Source: Gammaproteobacteria bacterium (lineage in GTDB: Bacteria > Pseudomonadota > Gammaproteobacteria > JAJFKO01). Taken from it: a stretch of DNA of 64,000 nt. Below the pieces are notes generated by a model that saw only the letters and a list, made by a program, of their open reading frames with translations, made no database searches and was not told the DNA's origin. Made by a program: the position numbers and the translations under genes. This document shows positions 25,221-34,841 of the stretch, one piece after another. How positions within the stretch are numbered: position 1 is the first letter of the stretch; every line of letters begins with the position of its first letter. The DNA lies in contig JAJFKO010000064.1 of assembly GCA_021773175.1 (NCBI GenBank), positions 58,773 to 122,772 on the forward strand, read 5' to 3'.

Positions 25221-26594
25221 TTACAGAAGACTCTTAGCAACACGGTTAATAATTTCACCAATCGGGCCTGGGAATTGTTGACTGCGCTCCATAACATTGG
25301 CAAAAGCTGTTAAGAAATGACTAACATCATCTTCAGTAATAACGAGGGATGGCAATAGCTTAATCACTTCTTGCTGTGGTCCTGCGACTTGCGTCAAAAT
25401 ATTATGTTGTGTTAATAAGGTAATCACGATGGCTTGGCTGAATAAACCTTTTTTAATTTTGTTAGCTAGATCCCAACACATTTTTTGTTTTAATGATTTA
25501 GGACGTTTGAATTCAATACCAATCATTAAACCTTTGCCTCGAATTTCAGCAATAGATTCATATTTATTGGCAAGCTCTTGCAAACCGCTTAAGAGTAATG
25601 CTCCCATTTTTTCAGCATTACTAATTAACTTTTCTTGTTCGAGTATGTGTAATGTTGCTAAGCCAGCAGCCATTGCGAAGCCACCTTGTCCGAAAGTCGA
25701 TGAGTGAACGACACAACGTTCCATCGAACTAAAAACTTTTTTATAAATGGCACGTCGATACATGACAGCACCAATAGGGACATAACCAGCAGACAACGCT
25801 TTAGATATTAACAAAATATCAGGTTCACAATTTGAACATTCTAATGCAAACATTTTTCCTGTACGACCGAAACCAGTTTGTACTTCATCAAGAATAAATA
25901 AACTATTATGTTTTTGACAGAGTTTAGCTGTGGCATGTAAAAATTCATCGCTAGCAATATGTACGCCTTTACCTTGTATTGGTTCAACAATAACAGCAGC
26001 AACATCACCCTTATTTAATTCTTGCTCTAAACTTTCAATGTCATTTAATGCGACTGGGTAGCAATGTTGATCAAGCGGCTCAAAGCCTTTGCGGAAAAAG
26101 TTGTCACCATTAACAGAGAGTGCAGCATTGGTTAAGCCATGAAAGGCATGATCACAATAAAGGATGCGTGGTTTAGTTGTCGCACAGCGGGCAAATTTAA
26201 TGGCTGTTTCGACACACTCAGCACCAGAGTTAGTAAAATAAACCGTATCAAGATGTTTTGGCACACGTTTTTTTAATTCTTCAGCAAGAATGCTCGACAA
26301 TAGTGGCGCTTCCATTTGTACTAGTGATGCAGCATCATATGTTAAATATTGTTGTAAAACATCGCGCGCAATGGGATGGTTACGGCCAATATTATAAACA
26401 CCATAGCCTGACAGGAAATCAATGTACTTATTATTGTCTTTATCGAATAAATAGGCGCCTTCACCGCGCGTATAGGTTTTGTCAAAGCCAATGGTTTTCA
26501 TGGCTTTGACAAATTGTGGGTTTATGTGTTCAGCGTGTAATATATTATTTTCTGTTTCTCGCTGTGAAATCAATTCAAGTAAATCTAAGCTCAT
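25221..26594 (-). CDS. hpnO: Hopanoid-associated class III aminotransferase
   Basis: PLP enzyme of 457 residues in the acetylornithine/ornithine aminotransferase class. Cofactor motifs: TNSGAECVETAIKFAR (phosphate loop), LDEVQTGFGRTG with Asp236, and the Schiff-base Lys265 in ISKALSAGYVPIG. The length and the adjacent hpnH identify it as HpnO, which converts a C35 bacteriohopane intermediate to aminobacteriohopanetriol. It starts nine bases after hpnH ends, so both are cotranscribed. Without the hopanoid neighbours it could only be called a class III aminotransferase. Confidence 0.85.
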   Translation of the reverse strand: MSLDLLELISQRETENNILHAEHINPQFVKAMKTIGFDKTYTRGEGAYLFDKDNNKYIDFLSGYGVYNIGRNHPIARDVLQQYLTYDAASLVQMEAPLLSSILAEELKKRVPKHLDTVYFTNSGAECVETAIKFARCATTKPRILYCDHAFHGLTNAALSVNGDNFFRKGFEPLDQHCYPVALNDIESLEQELNKGDVAAVIVEPIQGKGVHIASDEFLHATAKLCQKHNSLFILDEVQTGFGRTGKMFALECSNCEPDILLISKALSAGYVPIGAVMYRRAIYKKVFSSMERCVVHSSTFGQGGFAMAAGLATLHILEQEKLISNAEKMGALLLSGLQELANKYESIAEIRGKGLMIGIEFKRPKSLKQKMCWDLANKIKKGLFSQAIVITLLTQHNILTQVAGPQQEVIKLLPSLVITEDDVSHFLTAFANVMERSQQFPGPIGEIINRVAKSLL

Positions 26595-26603
26595 GTGAAA
26601 AAA

Positions 26604-27716
26604 TCAATCCTCTTGCTGTACTGTTTCTATTGGAATAGAAGAAAGTTCCTGTTGGCTTTTTGAATATGTAATCGGTAATTCCGGAGCCATAGGACCTTCT
26701 GTTTTTGGGCCGCGTAAAAAGACTTTCAATGCTTTTAATGGATGACTAAATGTATCGTTAACTGCGGTACCTTCATAGCCACAATGTGCCATGCAGTTAT
26801 CACATTTTGGATTGTTACCAGTTCCATAAGCAGCCCAGTTGGTTTCTTCCATCAATTCTTTAAAGCTTGATGCATAACCTTCATTTACTAATAAATAGCA
26901 AGGCTTCTGCCAGCCAAAAATATTATAAGTTGGATTGCTCCATGGTGTACATTCATAAGTTTGATTGCCTGCTAGAAAGTCTAAAAATAAACTAGACTGA
27001 TTAATTGGCCAACGCTTTTTACGTTGCTTGCCGCGTTTAAAAATCTCACGGAACAATTCTTTACTTTTCGAACGTGGTAAGAAAACATCTTGTTTAGGTG
27101 CTTTTTCATAACTATAGCCCGGAGAAATAGTAATGCCTTCAACACCAAGTTCTGCTGCATAATCAAAAAACTTTGCTACTTCTTCAGGATCTTCGCCTGA
27201 GAATAACGTGCAATTAATATTGACGCGGTGACCTCGTGCTTTAGCTGCTTTAATGGCACTAATCGTTGTTTCGAAAACACCTTCACGACAAACAGATTCG
27301 TCATGACGTTTTTTTAAACCATCAAGATGTATTGAAAAAGTCAGGTACACAGAAGGTTCATAATCATCTAATTTCTTTTCGAGTAAAAGGGTATTCGTAC
27401 ATAAATAGACAAACTTCTTACGGGCAACGATACCTTTAACAATTTCTGGCATTTCTTTATGGATGAGAGGTTCACCGCCTGGAATCGAAATCATTGGCGC
27501 ACCACATTCATCAACGGCATTTAACGCATCTTCTACAGAAATACGCTTACGTAAAATATCATCTGGATAGGCAATTTTACCACAACCCGAACAAGCAAGA
27601 TTACATTGAAATAAAGGTTCTAACATTAATACTAGAGGATAACGTTTGATGCCGCGCAAACGTTTATTAAGAAGATAGGAACCGATACGAATCTGTTGAA
27701 ATAATGGTACACCCAT
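26604..27716 (-). CDS. hpnH: Adenosyl-hopene transferase, radical SAM
   Basis: Radical SAM enzyme that adds the 5'-deoxyadenosyl radical to diploptene, the first step of C35 hopanoid side-chain synthesis. It has 370 residues. The cluster motif is Cys38-X3-Cys42-X2-Cys45 (CNLACSGC), followed by ISIPGGEPLIHKE and a Cys-rich C-terminal part (PKCDNCMAHCGYEG) typical of the HpnH SPASM-like tail. Flanked by idi (3 bases) and hpnO (9 bases) in one operon. Confidence 0.95.
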   Translation of the reverse strand: MGVPLFQQIRIGSYLLNKRLRGIKRYPLVLMLEPLFQCNLACSGCGKIAYPDDILRKRISVEDALNAVDECGAPMISIPGGEPLIHKEMPEIVKGIVARKKFVYLCTNTLLLEKKLDDYEPSVYLTFSIHLDGLKKRHDESVCREGVFETTISAIKAAKARGHRVNINCTLFSGEDPEEVAKFFDYAAELGVEGITISPGYSYEKAPKQDVFLPRSKSKELFREIFKRGKQRKKRWPINQSSLFLDFLAGNQTYECTPWSNPTYNIFGWQKPCYLLVNEGYASSFKELMEETNWAAYGTGNNPKCDNCMAHCGYEGTAVNDTFSHPLKALKVFLRGPKTEGPMAPELPITYSKSQQELSSIPIETVQQED

Positions 27717-27719
27717 AGT

Positions 27720-28313
27720 TTAAGCCTCTTTTATAGTTGTTAGTTTTGCTAATTCATCGCTGAACTCAGTGGTTAAGCGTTGCCATTCCATGGCGAACCA
27801 TGGGGTAAATTGTTCTTTATTTGCAGCTAAGTCTTGCGTGAGTTGCGCAGGATCAATAAAACGCCAAGCAGCAACCTCATTAACATTCGCATTCACAGGA
27901 GTATTACATTTACCTAGGAATACAGAACAAAGTTCATGTTCACTACCACTACCATCAAAATTCACTTGGTATTGGAATTTATAAATATATTGTAAGTCTG
28001 CTGTTAAGCCTAGTTCTTGCTCGAGGCGACGTTGAGTCGCGAGCTGCATTGATTCACCGCGACGGGGATGACTGCAACAACTGTTTGACCAATAGCCTGG
28101 CCATAAACGTTTTTGCGGACTACGTTGTTGTAATAAAAGTTCTCCGGCATCATTAAAAATAAATAATGAAAAGGCGCGATGTAAAATGCCATCACCATTG
28201 TGGCAGGTATCTTTATCAAGGTGCCCGACTTCTTCATCGTTTTCGTTAACGAGGATTAGCATTTCGTCATCGAAAGAAACAATATCATCCTGAAAATTCG
28301 TTGCGCTCGTCAA
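27720..28313 (-). CDS. idi: Isopentenyl-diphosphate delta-isomerase, type 1
   Basis: Interconverts IPP and DMAPP, feeding FPP synthesis; ~197 residues. Nudix-like type 1 Idi motifs: DEEVGHLDKDTCHNGDGILHRAFSLFIF, the catalytic-Cys region WSNSCCSHPRRGE and EHELCSVFLG with metal-binding glutamates. The likely start is TTG 28313 (MTSATNFQDD) with GGAG eight bases upstream. The open frame continues to 28331, but that upstream TTG lacks an RBS. First gene of idi-hpnH-hpnO. Confidence 0.9.
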   Translation of the reverse strand: MTSATNFQDDIVSFDDEMLILVNENDEEVGHLDKDTCHNGDGILHRAFSLFIFNDAGELLLQQRSPQKRLWPGYWSNSCCSHPRRGESMQLATQRRLEQELGLTADLQYIYKFQYQVNFDGSGSEHELCSVFLGKCNTPVNANVNEVAAWRFIDPAQLTQDLAANKEQFTPWFAMEWQRLTTEFSDELAKLTTIKEA

Positions 28314-28449
28314 AATTCTTTCTCCGTACAAAAATATTACAATTGCTCATGCGTAAACTGACAAAGAATAGCATAAGTGCTTATAAATGCGAAGTTATTC
28401 GTAGAAACTTTGTGGTTATAGCAATGGATGGAATACATGGGAGGCTCAA

Positions 28450-29637
28450 TTAACGCTTTAATAGCGCACTAAACTTTTGACTGATGAAGGGTTTGAGTAA
28501 GGCTAGACTAATGCATACCGCACCAAAGATAATAAGTTTTGATAGATCGGGAATAATCGCTTCAAAGTCTGAGTTACGTACTAAGATTTCTAAAAATGCA
28601 TTCTGTCCCCAATGTAATGGAGAATATTCAGCAATAGCACGTAAGGATTCTGGCATCGCATAAACAGGAGCAAAGATACCACCAATAGCGGCGCCAATAA
28701 CAATTAATATTGGTCCAATTGCTGTCGCCTGTTCAAATGTTCTGGACCACGAACCAATCAGAATACCAAAACCTGTTGCGGCAAAAGCAATGGCTGAGGC
28801 CACAACAAACAGCGGTAATAAATGGCCTGCGATACTAAAACCGGTGATATTAAACAACGGTAAAATATACAGTCCCAGAGCAAACATCAGAGCCCATTGA
28901 ATTAAATTAACAATTCCAAACGCAATGACGCGTCCAAACAGAAATGTAAATTTATACGACGGTGTAACATAGAGTCGTTGTAGTATTCCAAGATCACGTT
29001 CTTTAATAATAATGCTGCCTAATGGAATAATAATTAAAAACATTCCAAACAAGGTCCAGGCGGGTACAATTTGCTGAGCGTCTTTGGGTTTTATAAGCTT
29101 TTCTTGTTGGCTTGCATAAGTTGTATATAAAGTAACTTTCTTATTCGTCACAGGAATGCGCTGTCGAGTCAGTCGCGAAATTTTTTTAACGGTACCTTTA
29201 CTTATGGCGAGTTGTACGTTCTTGACGAGTAATTTTATCGGCAATACCACGGTGCTCTCTAATGCTTTTGGTATGGCCGGATCAAAAATCATCGTGATTT
29301 TCACTGGTGATTTCTTGCTAACAATAATTAAAGCCTGATGAGCGCCTTCTGCGATAGAGGTGCGAGCCTCTTTCTCAGATATTTTTTTATCTTTCGTTAT
29401 ATTTTTAATTTTTAAATGATCAATTTTCTTTAAGCCTTTATCTATTGCTTTACCGAGTATGCTCGTATTTGGATTGATCAGTAATACCGAAAGTTGCCTG
29501 ACATCCCGAGGGTTTGATGCTTCTAAAATTGTTAAAATTAAAACAAGACACATAGGCATAACAAATATTATGATAAGGCTTGCTTTATCATGCCAGAGTA
29601 ACAACCATTCTTTTTGTATTATTGAAAATATATTCAT
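28450..29637 (-). CDS. ABC-2 type exporter permease
   Basis: A 395-residue inner-membrane permease. One membrane segment near the N-terminus (LIIIFVMPMCLVLILTILEA) is followed by a ~150-residue periplasmic loop (residues ~40-190) and five or so C-terminal membrane segments. It also has the ABC-2 signature region (ERDLGILQRLYVTPSYKFTFLFGRV). This is the DrrB/YhhJ-like layout. It overlaps the ATPase gene by four bases. Set between ispA and idi on the same strand, it could export a hopanoid or isoprenoid-linked lipid, but the substrate cannot be read from sequence. Confidence 0.88.
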   Translation of the reverse strand: MNIFSIIQKEWLLLWHDKASLIIIFVMPMCLVLILTILEASNPRDVRQLSVLLINPNTSILGKAIDKGLKKIDHLKIKNITKDKKISEKEARTSIAEGAHQALIIVSKKSPVKITMIFDPAIPKALESTVVLPIKLLVKNVQLAISKGTVKKISRLTRQRIPVTNKKVTLYTTYASQQEKLIKPKDAQQIVPAWTLFGMFLIIIPLGSIIIKERDLGILQRLYVTPSYKFTFLFGRVIAFGIVNLIQWALMFALGLYILPLFNITGFSIAGHLLPLFVVASAIAFAATGFGILIGSWSRTFEQATAIGPILIVIGAAIGGIFAPVYAMPESLRAIAEYSPLHWGQNAFLEILVRNSDFEAIIPDLSKLIIFGAVCISLALLKPFISQKFSALLKR

Positions 29638-30395
29638 TCTTCTTTTCTCAAATCAATGCCTGCAACTTTAATAAAAACATCAGCTAAATCTTTTGCGCCT
29701 TCTGTCCTCGTTACAAGTTCTTGTGGTGAACCATGGGTAACAATATTGCCCTCTTTAATAATGCCAATTCTGGAGCAAAGCTTTTGTGCTTCTTCTAAGT
29801 AATGTGTCGTATATATAAGAGTTTTACCTTCTTTATTGAAATTTTTAAGCGTGGCAAATAAAACATAACGCGAAATAGTATCAACACCCACAGTGGGTTC
29901 ATCAAGAAAAATAATTTTTGGCTCATGTAACATACCAGCAATTAAATTCGCACGACGTTTCATCCCGCCAGAAAAACCTTTTACTAATTGATCTGCATTA
30001 TCAGTTAGCTGAGCCACCTCTAAATATTTATCAATACGTTCATTAATCACCTTACGTGGAATATGATAAAGTTTAGCAAAGAAATGTAAATTTTGTCGTA
30101 AAGTTAATGTTGGGTATAGAGCAATATCTTGTGGTACAAGACCAATAATCTGACGAATTTTTTGCGATTTATTTTTTATGGAATGGCCATAGATTTCTGC
30201 ATCACCAGACGATGGGTGTAGTAAGCCACACAGGATAGAAATTAACGTTGTTTTACCACTACCGTTTGGGCCAAGTAAACCAAAAAATTCACCTTGAAAA
30301 ACGTCAAAGTCAATGCCATTTAATGCTGGTTTCTCAGTTTTTGGATAACGCTTAACTAAGTTTTTAATTTTTATTATTATCTGATTTTCTTTCAC
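29634..30395 (-). CDS. ABC exporter ATP-binding subunit
   Basis: A 253-residue ABC ATPase: Walker A GLLGPNGSGKTTLIS, Q-loop GLVPQDIALYPTLT, signature FSGGMKRRANLIAGM, Walker B IIFLDEPTVGVD and H-loop TTHYLEEAQ. The drug/lipid exporter (DrrA-like) subgroup is suggested by LVPQD and the C-terminal tail. Coupled to the permease at 28450. Confidence 0.92.
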   Translation of the reverse strand: MKENQIIIKIKNLVKRYPKTEKPALNGIDFDVFQGEFFGLLGPNGSGKTTLISILCGLLHPSSGDAEIYGHSIKNKSQKIRQIIGLVPQDIALYPTLTLRQNLHFFAKLYHIPRKVINERIDKYLEVAQLTDNADQLVKGFSGGMKRRANLIAGMLHEPKIIFLDEPTVGVDTISRYVLFATLKNFNKEGKTLIYTTHYLEEAQKLCSRIGIIKEGNIVTHGSPQELVTRTEGAKDLADVFIKVAGIDLRKEE

Positions 30396-30594
30396 AGCAA
30401 TCCTTTAGCTTTTTATTATTGTTATTGTAATCGCAGCAGAAACATATATATCCATATTACATTTCAACATACCAAAAGGTATATTTATTGTTTTCTTATA
30501 AGTAAGTGTAGCAGCATATTTCAATATGACGTTTTGATGCGAGGTTTTATGCATAAGCAATTGTAATTAAAGGGTATTTTTATGGGTTCTGCGT

Positions 30595-31485
30595 TTAGCT
30601 ATCACGCTTGATGATATATTCAGCGAGTGTTTCAAGTGTAGATGTATCGGTATTTATGGTTGTAAGAGTGGCAATGGCTTCATTAAAAAGATCATTTACG
30701 GCTTGTTTAGCCTTGTCTAAACCGAGTAAGGCAGGATAAGTACTTTTATCATTAGCGACGTCTGATCCTTGTGGCTTACCTATAATATGAGTATCGCCTT
30801 CAATATCAAGAATGTCATCACGGATTTGAAAGGCTAAACCAATACAATAAGCAAAGCGATCAAAGGCATCAAAGGTACTTTGTGGACATCCTGCCTGTAA
30901 ATAGCAAGGCATTAATAATGATGCACGAATTAATTCGCCGGTTTTTAATAAATGTAAATTCTGTAATTCTTCTAAACTTAATTTTTTATCTTCGGCTGCC
31001 ATATCTAAGGCTTGACCGCCGGCCATACCTTTATGACCAGCAGCTTGTGTGAGTAATGTTATAATTTTCACACGTGCACCAGCATCCTCTGTCATATTTT
31101 CATCACTAGCGAGCAATTGAAAAGCGAGGGTTTGTAGAGCATCTCCAGCTAAAATTGCTGTGGCTTCATCGTAGGCGATATGGACCGTGGGTTGATTACG
31201 GCGTAAATCATCATCATCCATCGCGGGTAAGTCATCGTGAACTAATGAATAAGCATGAATTAATTCCACAGCTGCCGCGCAGGCATCAAGTCTTTTAGCT
31301 GGAAGTTTTAATGCTTCACCAGCAGCATAAGTTAGCAACGGACGAATACGTTTGCCTCCATTTAAGACAGAATAGCGCATTGCTGCTAATAAGTTGTTGC
31401 CTTGATCTTTAGAATTTGGCAAACACTGTTCCAAATAATGTTGGATGCGATCTTGATATGGAGTGAAAAATTCTTGGTAATTCAT
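30595..31485 (-). CDS. ispA: Farnesyl diphosphate synthase
   Basis: Makes C15 FPP from IPP and DMAPP; 296 residues. The first aspartate-rich motif is DDLPAMDDDDLRR and the second is DDILDIEGDTHIIG; NGGKRIRPLL binds diphosphate. The small insertion in the first motif is typical of bacterial type II FPPS. Divergent from the squalene synthase-like gene, whose substrate it makes, with a 262-base spacer that must hold both promoters. Confidence 0.93.
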   Translation of the reverse strand: MNYQEFFTPYQDRIQHYLEQCLPNSKDQGNNLLAAMRYSVLNGGKRIRPLLTYAAGEALKLPAKRLDACAAAVELIHAYSLVHDDLPAMDDDDLRRNQPTVHIAYDEATAILAGDALQTLAFQLLASDENMTEDAGARVKIITLLTQAAGHKGMAGGQALDMAAEDKKLSLEELQNLHLLKTGELIRASLLMPCYLQAGCPQSTFDAFDRFAYCIGLAFQIRDDILDIEGDTHIIGKPQGSDVANDKSTYPALLGLDKAKQAVNDLFNEAIATLTTINTDTSTLETLAEYIIKRDS

Positions 31486-31747
31486 TGTTTATCTAAAGCT
31501 ATATATCATGTTTTAAATTACAGTGAAAAGTACACGCTAATGCTAGAGACGTCAATCTCAGGATTATAAATTAGAAAATATTCTGTATTAAGATTAGTCT
31601 TCTGTTTATTAACTTAGAGTGTCTTGAGTTAAAGCGAGATTCAGGATGGGATTGAATGAGAAAATTCTGGTATTAATGTTGTATTAATTTGATTTCACTG
31701 CTAAATTTGCCAAATTAAAGCATTAATAATAACGCAGAGCTTAGTAA

Positions 31748-32821
31748 ATGGATAATAATTCGGCAAAAGTGACAAGTCTCATCACGGATGAGCAATACCA
31801 ACATGGAATCTTACCTGGTGTTTCGCGTACATTTGCTTTAACCATTCCGCAATTGCCAAAAGAATTACGTGCTGCTGTAACCAATGCTTATTTATTGTGT
31901 CGTATCGCTGATACGATTGAAGATGATAGTGAGTTAAGTATTGCTGAAAAAGAAGCTTACCTTGAACAGTTTAATAATGTTGTTGCGTCAAATACTAAAG
32001 CAGCAGAATTAGCATTTGAATTATCACCAAAACTTTCTGAACGTACTTTGGCAGATGAAAAAGATTTAATGAATAATATGGTGCGTGTCGTGCGCTTTAC
32101 CCATCAGCTCAATTCCAATCAATGCCAAGCACTACAACGTTGTGTTGCTATCATGGCACCGGGAATGCATAAGTTTGAGCATCGTGCGAGTTTAGATGGT
32201 TTGGCTGACATGCCAGAAATGGATAGCTATTGTTACTATGTCGCTGGTGTGGTTGGTGAAATGTTAACGGAACTTTTTTGTGATTACTCTGAAGATATTA
32301 ATCAACACCGCGATACATTGATGAAGCTTGCGCCTTCATTTGGACAAGGATTACAGATGACAAATATCTTGAAAGATATTTGGGAAGATCAACAAGTCGG
32401 TGTTTGTTGGTTGCCGCGAGCGGTATTTACCGAAGCAGGGTTTGATCTGGCTGCATTAGCAGATAAAAAAAGTAATGCAGCTTATATAGAAGGATTACAG
32501 CAACTTGTGGGATTAGCGTTGGGCCATTTAGAAAATGCTTTGGAATATACTTTGCTTATACCGGCAGCAGAAACTGGGATTAGACGTTTTTGTTTATGGG
32601 CTATTGGCTTAGCGGTTTTAACATTACGTAATATCTATAACAATCCTCAATATCAATCTGGGCAAGAAGTTAAAGTATCGCGACGTACAGTTAAAACAAC
32701 AATCTTTACGATTAATACCGTTTGTAAAAACGATACATTATTACGTTGGTTATTTAAGCTTTCTGCTAAAGGGTTACCAAAGATGCAACCTATAGCTACG
32801 TTACCTCAGTTAAAAATTTAA
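31748..32821 (+). CDS. Squalene synthase-like prenyl transferase
   Basis: A 357-residue member of the squalene/phytoene synthase family. The aspartate motifs are DTIEDD at residues 55-60 and DIWED at 210-214, and the CYYVAGVVGEMLTELF segment is strongly eukaryote-SQS-like. The length exceeds HpnC or HpnD (~280), and no HpnC/HpnE partner lies here. I infer a single-enzyme squalene synthase (FPP to squalene via presqualene diphosphate). A C-terminal hydrophobic region (GIRRFCLWAIGLAVLTLRNI) may touch the membrane. It lies 34 bases upstream of shc. Confidence 0.85.
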   Translation: MDNNSAKVTSLITDEQYQHGILPGVSRTFALTIPQLPKELRAAVTNAYLLCRIADTIEDDSELSIAEKEAYLEQFNNVVASNTKAAELAFELSPKLSERTLADEKDLMNNMVRVVRFTHQLNSNQCQALQRCVAIMAPGMHKFEHRASLDGLADMPEMDSYCYYVAGVVGEMLTELFCDYSEDINQHRDTLMKLAPSFGQGLQMTNILKDIWEDQQVGVCWLPRAVFTEAGFDLAALADKKSNAAYIEGLQQLVGLALGHLENALEYTLLIPAAETGIRRFCLWAIGLAVLTLRNIYNNPQYQSGQEVKVSRRTVKTTIFTINTVCKNDTLLRWLFKLSAKGLPKMQPIATLPQLKI

Positions 32822-32855
32822 TAATAAATGCAATAGATTCTCAGGATAAAGAATA

Positions 32856-34826
32856 ATGGATGATTTAGTAGGTAAAACCGTAGAAAAAGAACAACAAGAA
32901 CCAAGTATTAGCAATTTGCATGTTATTGCCGACCAAACTGCCTCGCCGACAATTGAAGATCTTAATAGTGCTCTTACTAAAGCCCGTGATGCTTTAATTG
33001 ATGTACAAGAAAAAGAAGGCCATTGGTGTTTTGAGTTAGAAGCAGATTGTACTATTTCTGCTGGATATATTTTATCAAATCACTTCCTTGATGAGATTGA
33101 TGATGAACTGGAACAGAAACTTGCTGTTTATATTCGCGAACAACAATTAGAAGATGGCGGTTGGTCTTTATATTATCGTGGTGCTACAGATATTAGTTGT
33201 ACGGTTAAAAGTTACTATGCCTTAAAGCTTGTTGGTGATGATCCGCATGCTCCGCATATGCAAAAAGCTCGTGAATGTATTTGGAAACATGGTGGCGCTG
33301 CGCGTAGCAATGTCTTTGCTCGCATAACACTTGCCTTATTTGAACAAGTACCATGGCGTGCTGTACCGTTTATTCCTGTTGAAATTATGCTATTACCGAA
33401 GTGGTTCCCATTTCATCTAGATAAAGTATCGTATTGGTCGCGAGCAGTGATGGTGCCGTTATCGATTATTTGCAGTTTAAAAGCAAAAGCCAGAAATCCT
33501 CGCAAGGTTGATGTGCAAGAATTATTTGTAGTGCCACCAGAGAAAGAAAAAAATTATTTTGAAGTTCGCTCAGCATTAAATCGATTTGTTTTATATATAG
33601 AACGTATCTCACGCTTGTTCGAAAAATATTTCCCCAAAAAAATGCGCAATAAAGCTATGAAAAAAGCCGAAGCCTGGATGATAGCAAGATTGAATGGTGT
33701 TGATGGCTTGGGGGCGATTTTTCCGGCAATGGCGGCATCGTATGAAGCTATGGCTTTATTGGGTTATTCTGAAGATAATCCACTACGGCAACAAACAAAA
33801 GAGGCTATTCGACGTCTATTAGTCATTAAAGGTAATTCAGCTTACTGCCAACCTTGTGTATCTCCCGTTTGGGATACAGGGTTAGCGGCCCTTGCTTTGC
33901 AAGAAGAAGGTTCAGAAAAGTCACTGCAAGCGACAGAGAATGCACTACAGTGGTTAATTGAACGACAAATAACGGATGGACCTGCAGATTGGCAAGTTAA
34001 TCATCCTGATTTAGCACCTGGAGGCTGGGCTTTTCAATACAACAATGCCTATTATCCTGATTTAGATGATACTGCTGTTGTTGCATGGGCGATGCTGCAA
34101 TCAAAGCATCATGATAAATATGCATATGCGATTACAACCGCAACTAATTGGCTTGTTGGTATGCAAAGTAAAAATGGTGGTTTTGCTGCATTTGACGCTG
34201 ATAATACACATTATTATTTGAATGAAATTCCGTTTGCAGATCATGGCGCATTACTGGATCCTCCGACTGCTGATGTTAGTGCACGTTGCGTAACATTATT
34301 TGCATTACTAGGCCGACAACAAGATAAAGATGTCATGAATAAATGTTTAGAATATTTGTTTAATGAGCAAGAAAAAGATGGTTCTTGGTTTGGTCGTTGG
34401 GGCACAAATTATATTTATGGTACTTGGTCAGTGTTAATGGCATTAGCTGCTGCGGGTATTGATAATAACGATCCTCGTGTACAGATGGCGGTTACTTGGA
34501 TGAAGAGCAAACAGCAAGCTGATGGTGGTTGGGGTGAAAGTAATGATAATTATTATGATCTTAAATATTTCACTTCTGCATCAACAAGCTTTCAAACAGC
34601 TTGGGCGTTATTAGCATTATTATCTGTGGGCGAAGAGCATAGTGATGCGGTAAAACGCGGTGTTAATTTTCTATTAGCAAAACAAGAAGATTCTGGTTTG
34701 TGGCAAGAGCCATGGTATACCGCGCCGGGATTTCCGCGAGTATTTTATTTACTCTATCATGGCTACGCAAAGTATTTTTCAATATGGGCATTAGCAAAAT
34801 ATCGTAATGCGATTGACAATAATTAA
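32856..34826 (+). CDS. shc: Squalene--hopene cyclase
   Basis: Cyclises squalene to hopene and diplopterol at the membrane; 656 residues. The catalytic DXDD motif is Asp402-Leu-Asp404-Asp405 in YPDLDDTAVVAW. Several QW repeats are visible (QLEDGGWSLY, GGWAFQ, NGGFAAFD, KDGSWFGRWG, DGGWGES, DSGLWQEPWY). The N-terminal ~40 residues are a poorly conserved extension. It lies between the squalene synthase-like gene and hpnG in one operon. Confidence 0.97.
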   Translation: MDDLVGKTVEKEQQEPSISNLHVIADQTASPTIEDLNSALTKARDALIDVQEKEGHWCFELEADCTISAGYILSNHFLDEIDDELEQKLAVYIREQQLEDGGWSLYYRGATDISCTVKSYYALKLVGDDPHAPHMQKARECIWKHGGAARSNVFARITLALFEQVPWRAVPFIPVEIMLLPKWFPFHLDKVSYWSRAVMVPLSIICSLKAKARNPRKVDVQELFVVPPEKEKNYFEVRSALNRFVLYIERISRLFEKYFPKKMRNKAMKKAEAWMIARLNGVDGLGAIFPAMAASYEAMALLGYSEDNPLRQQTKEAIRRLLVIKGNSAYCQPCVSPVWDTGLAALALQEEGSEKSLQATENALQWLIERQITDGPADWQVNHPDLAPGGWAFQYNNAYYPDLDDTAVVAWAMLQSKHHDKYAYAITTATNWLVGMQSKNGGFAAFDADNTHYYLNEIPFADHGALLDPPTADVSARCVTLFALLGRQQDKDVMNKCLEYLFNEQEKDGSWFGRWGTNYIYGTWSVLMALAAAGIDNNDPRVQMAVTWMKSKQQADGGWGESNDNYYDLKYFTSASTSFQTAWALLALLSVGEEHSDAVKRGVNFLLAKQEDSGLWQEPWYTAPGFPRVFYLLYHGYAKYFSIWALAKYRNAIDNN

Positions 34827-34841
34827 AGAGAGGACATAGTT